A stretch of 64,000 nt of DNA, from positions 124,001 to 188,000 of the forward strand of contig NZ_JAVHZV010000016.1 in NCBI RefSeq assembly GCF_031119625.1, read 5' to 3'. Origin of the DNA: Pseudomonas sp. G34 (GTDB lineage Bacteria > Pseudomonadota > Gammaproteobacteria > Pseudomonadales > Pseudomonadaceae). The translations under genes were made by a program, and so were the position numbers. Positions 63,383 to 64,000 of this stretch are shown here, one piece after another; the stretch's first letter is position 1; the number at the start of each line of letters is the position of its first letter. The notes beneath the pieces are model-generated. The model saw only the letters and a list, made by a program, of their open reading frames with translations, ran no database searches and had not been told where the DNA came from.

Positions 63383-64000
63383 TCAGCGGGTCAGGCGGGT
63401 CAGCGCTTCGCGGTACTTGTCGGCGGTCTTCTGGGCGACGTCGGCCGGTACGGCCGGCGCTGGCGGCTCCTTGTTCCAGCCGGTGGACTCCAGCCAGTCG
63501 CGCACGAATTGCTTGTCGAAGCTCGGCGGGTTGCTGCCTTCGGCGTAGCTGTCGGCGGGCCAGAAGCGGCTGGAGTCGGGGGTCAGCACCTCGTCCATCA
63601 GGGTCAGGGTGCCGTCTTCGTCGAGGCCGAACTCGAACTTGGTGTCGGCGATGATGATCCCGCGGCTGGCCGCATACTGCACCGCCGCGCTGTACAGGGC
63701 GATGGAGGTTTCGCGTACCTTGGCAGCCAGCTCGGCGCCAATGATCGCCTCGCACTGCGCAAAGCTGATGTTCTCGTCATGGTCGCCCACCGCGGCCTTG
63801 GTCGACGGCGTGAAGATCGGCTCGGGCAGCTTGGCCGCTTCCTTCAGGCCGGCCGGCAGGGCGATGCCGCACACGGTGCCGCTCTTCTGGTATTCCTTCC
63901 AGCCGGAGCCGACGATGTAGCCGCGCACGATGGCTTCCACGGCGACCGGCTTGAGGCGCTTGGCGACCACCGCGCGGCCTTCTACAAGCGGCAGCTCGGC
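63383..64000 (-). CDS. purC: Phosphoribosylaminoimidazole-succinocarboxamide synthase, long-type (partial, 5' end outside window)
   Basis: The visible 205 residues include [25 protein letters not shown], then [33 protein letters not shown], the metal/ATP site. It ends [30 protein letters not shown]. This C-terminus belongs to the long SAICAR synthase type, not the 236-residue PurC that Pseudomonas also usually carries. It catalyses ligation of aspartate to CAIR in purine synthesis. The frame is open to the window edge at 64000. A second copy elsewhere is likely but not visible. Confidence 0.88.
   Translation of the reverse strand, partial: AELPLVEGRAVVAKRLKPVAVEAIVRGYIVGSGWKEYQKSGTVCGIALPAGLKEAAKLPEPIFTPSTKAAVGDHDENISFAQCEAIIGAELAAKVRETSIALYSAAVQYAASRGIIIADTKFEFGLDEDGTLTLMDEVLTPDSSRFWPADSYAEGSNPPSFDKQFVRDWLESTGWNKEPPAPAVPADVAQKTADKYREALTRLTR

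Overview
The window looks like chromosomal DNA of a Pseudomonas. G+C is high and codon use is uniform. The gene content is typical of the genus: fadD1/fadD2 next to a phaJ4-type hydratase, rapA with alkB, the GDSL autotransporter EstA, a short PutA of about 1060 residues, a CcoM-like mini-protein, and several families of palindromic REP elements. PutA lacks the N-terminal DNA-binding region, which points toward the P. aeruginosa/mendocina/oleovorans side of the genus rather than P. putida; this is inference. I saw no prophage, CRISPR array, rRNA or tRNA.

Layout, left half. 1-2.2 kb: a nitrilase-family amidase (cut by the window edge) divergent from a LuxR-type regulator, then two small unknown genes. 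2.4-5.1 kb: a ProQ/FinO RNA chaperone, a VOC protein and a soluble tandem-PAS chemoreceptor. 5.7-11.1 kb: a TonB siderophore-type receptor with a Zur-like box, then periplasmic hiuH and glcG/hbpS-like genes divergent from a CusRS/HprRS-type two-component system, with a palindromic operator between them. 11.3-17.6 kb: a GFA-like protein, an MFS/LysR pair, a duplicated REP region, a MarR pair, and DMT plus CynX-like transporters with a MarR-style operator. 17.6-23.2 kb: a selenium block in which selD-mnmH diverge from a four-gene putative selenate ABC transporter. 23.3-30.7 kb: uvsE, two long-chain acyl-CoA ligases, a lipase-like hydrolase, a PhaJ4-type hydratase and a DUF1993 protein, with a MITE-like element.

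Right half. 31.1-34.8 kb: a cytosine uptake/deamination operon (codB, a PucR regulator, codA) preceded by a very good sigma-54 -24/-12 element. 35.0-38.2 kb: an AaeXAB-type efflux operon. 38.4 kb: a CcoM-like peptide gene with an Anr-type box. 38.9-43.0 kb: a three-gene alkB operon divergent from rapA. 43.2-47.6 kb: an aldo-keto reductase, a very large class A PBP-like protein and a VF530 protein. 47.7-52.5 kb: putP and putA. 53.0-60.7 kb: kdpABCDE. 60.8-64 kb: a deleted FAD monooxygenase pseudogene, estA, and a second-type purC cut by the window edge.

Most of the window is ordinary core genome. The least explained parts are the hiuH/hbpS/two-component locus, the selenium uptake block with possible mini-ORFs in front of selD, the insertion-bearing PBP, the sigma-54-driven cod operon, and the nested MITE/REP structure after phaJ4. 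I did not find anything I would confidently call a new biological system.
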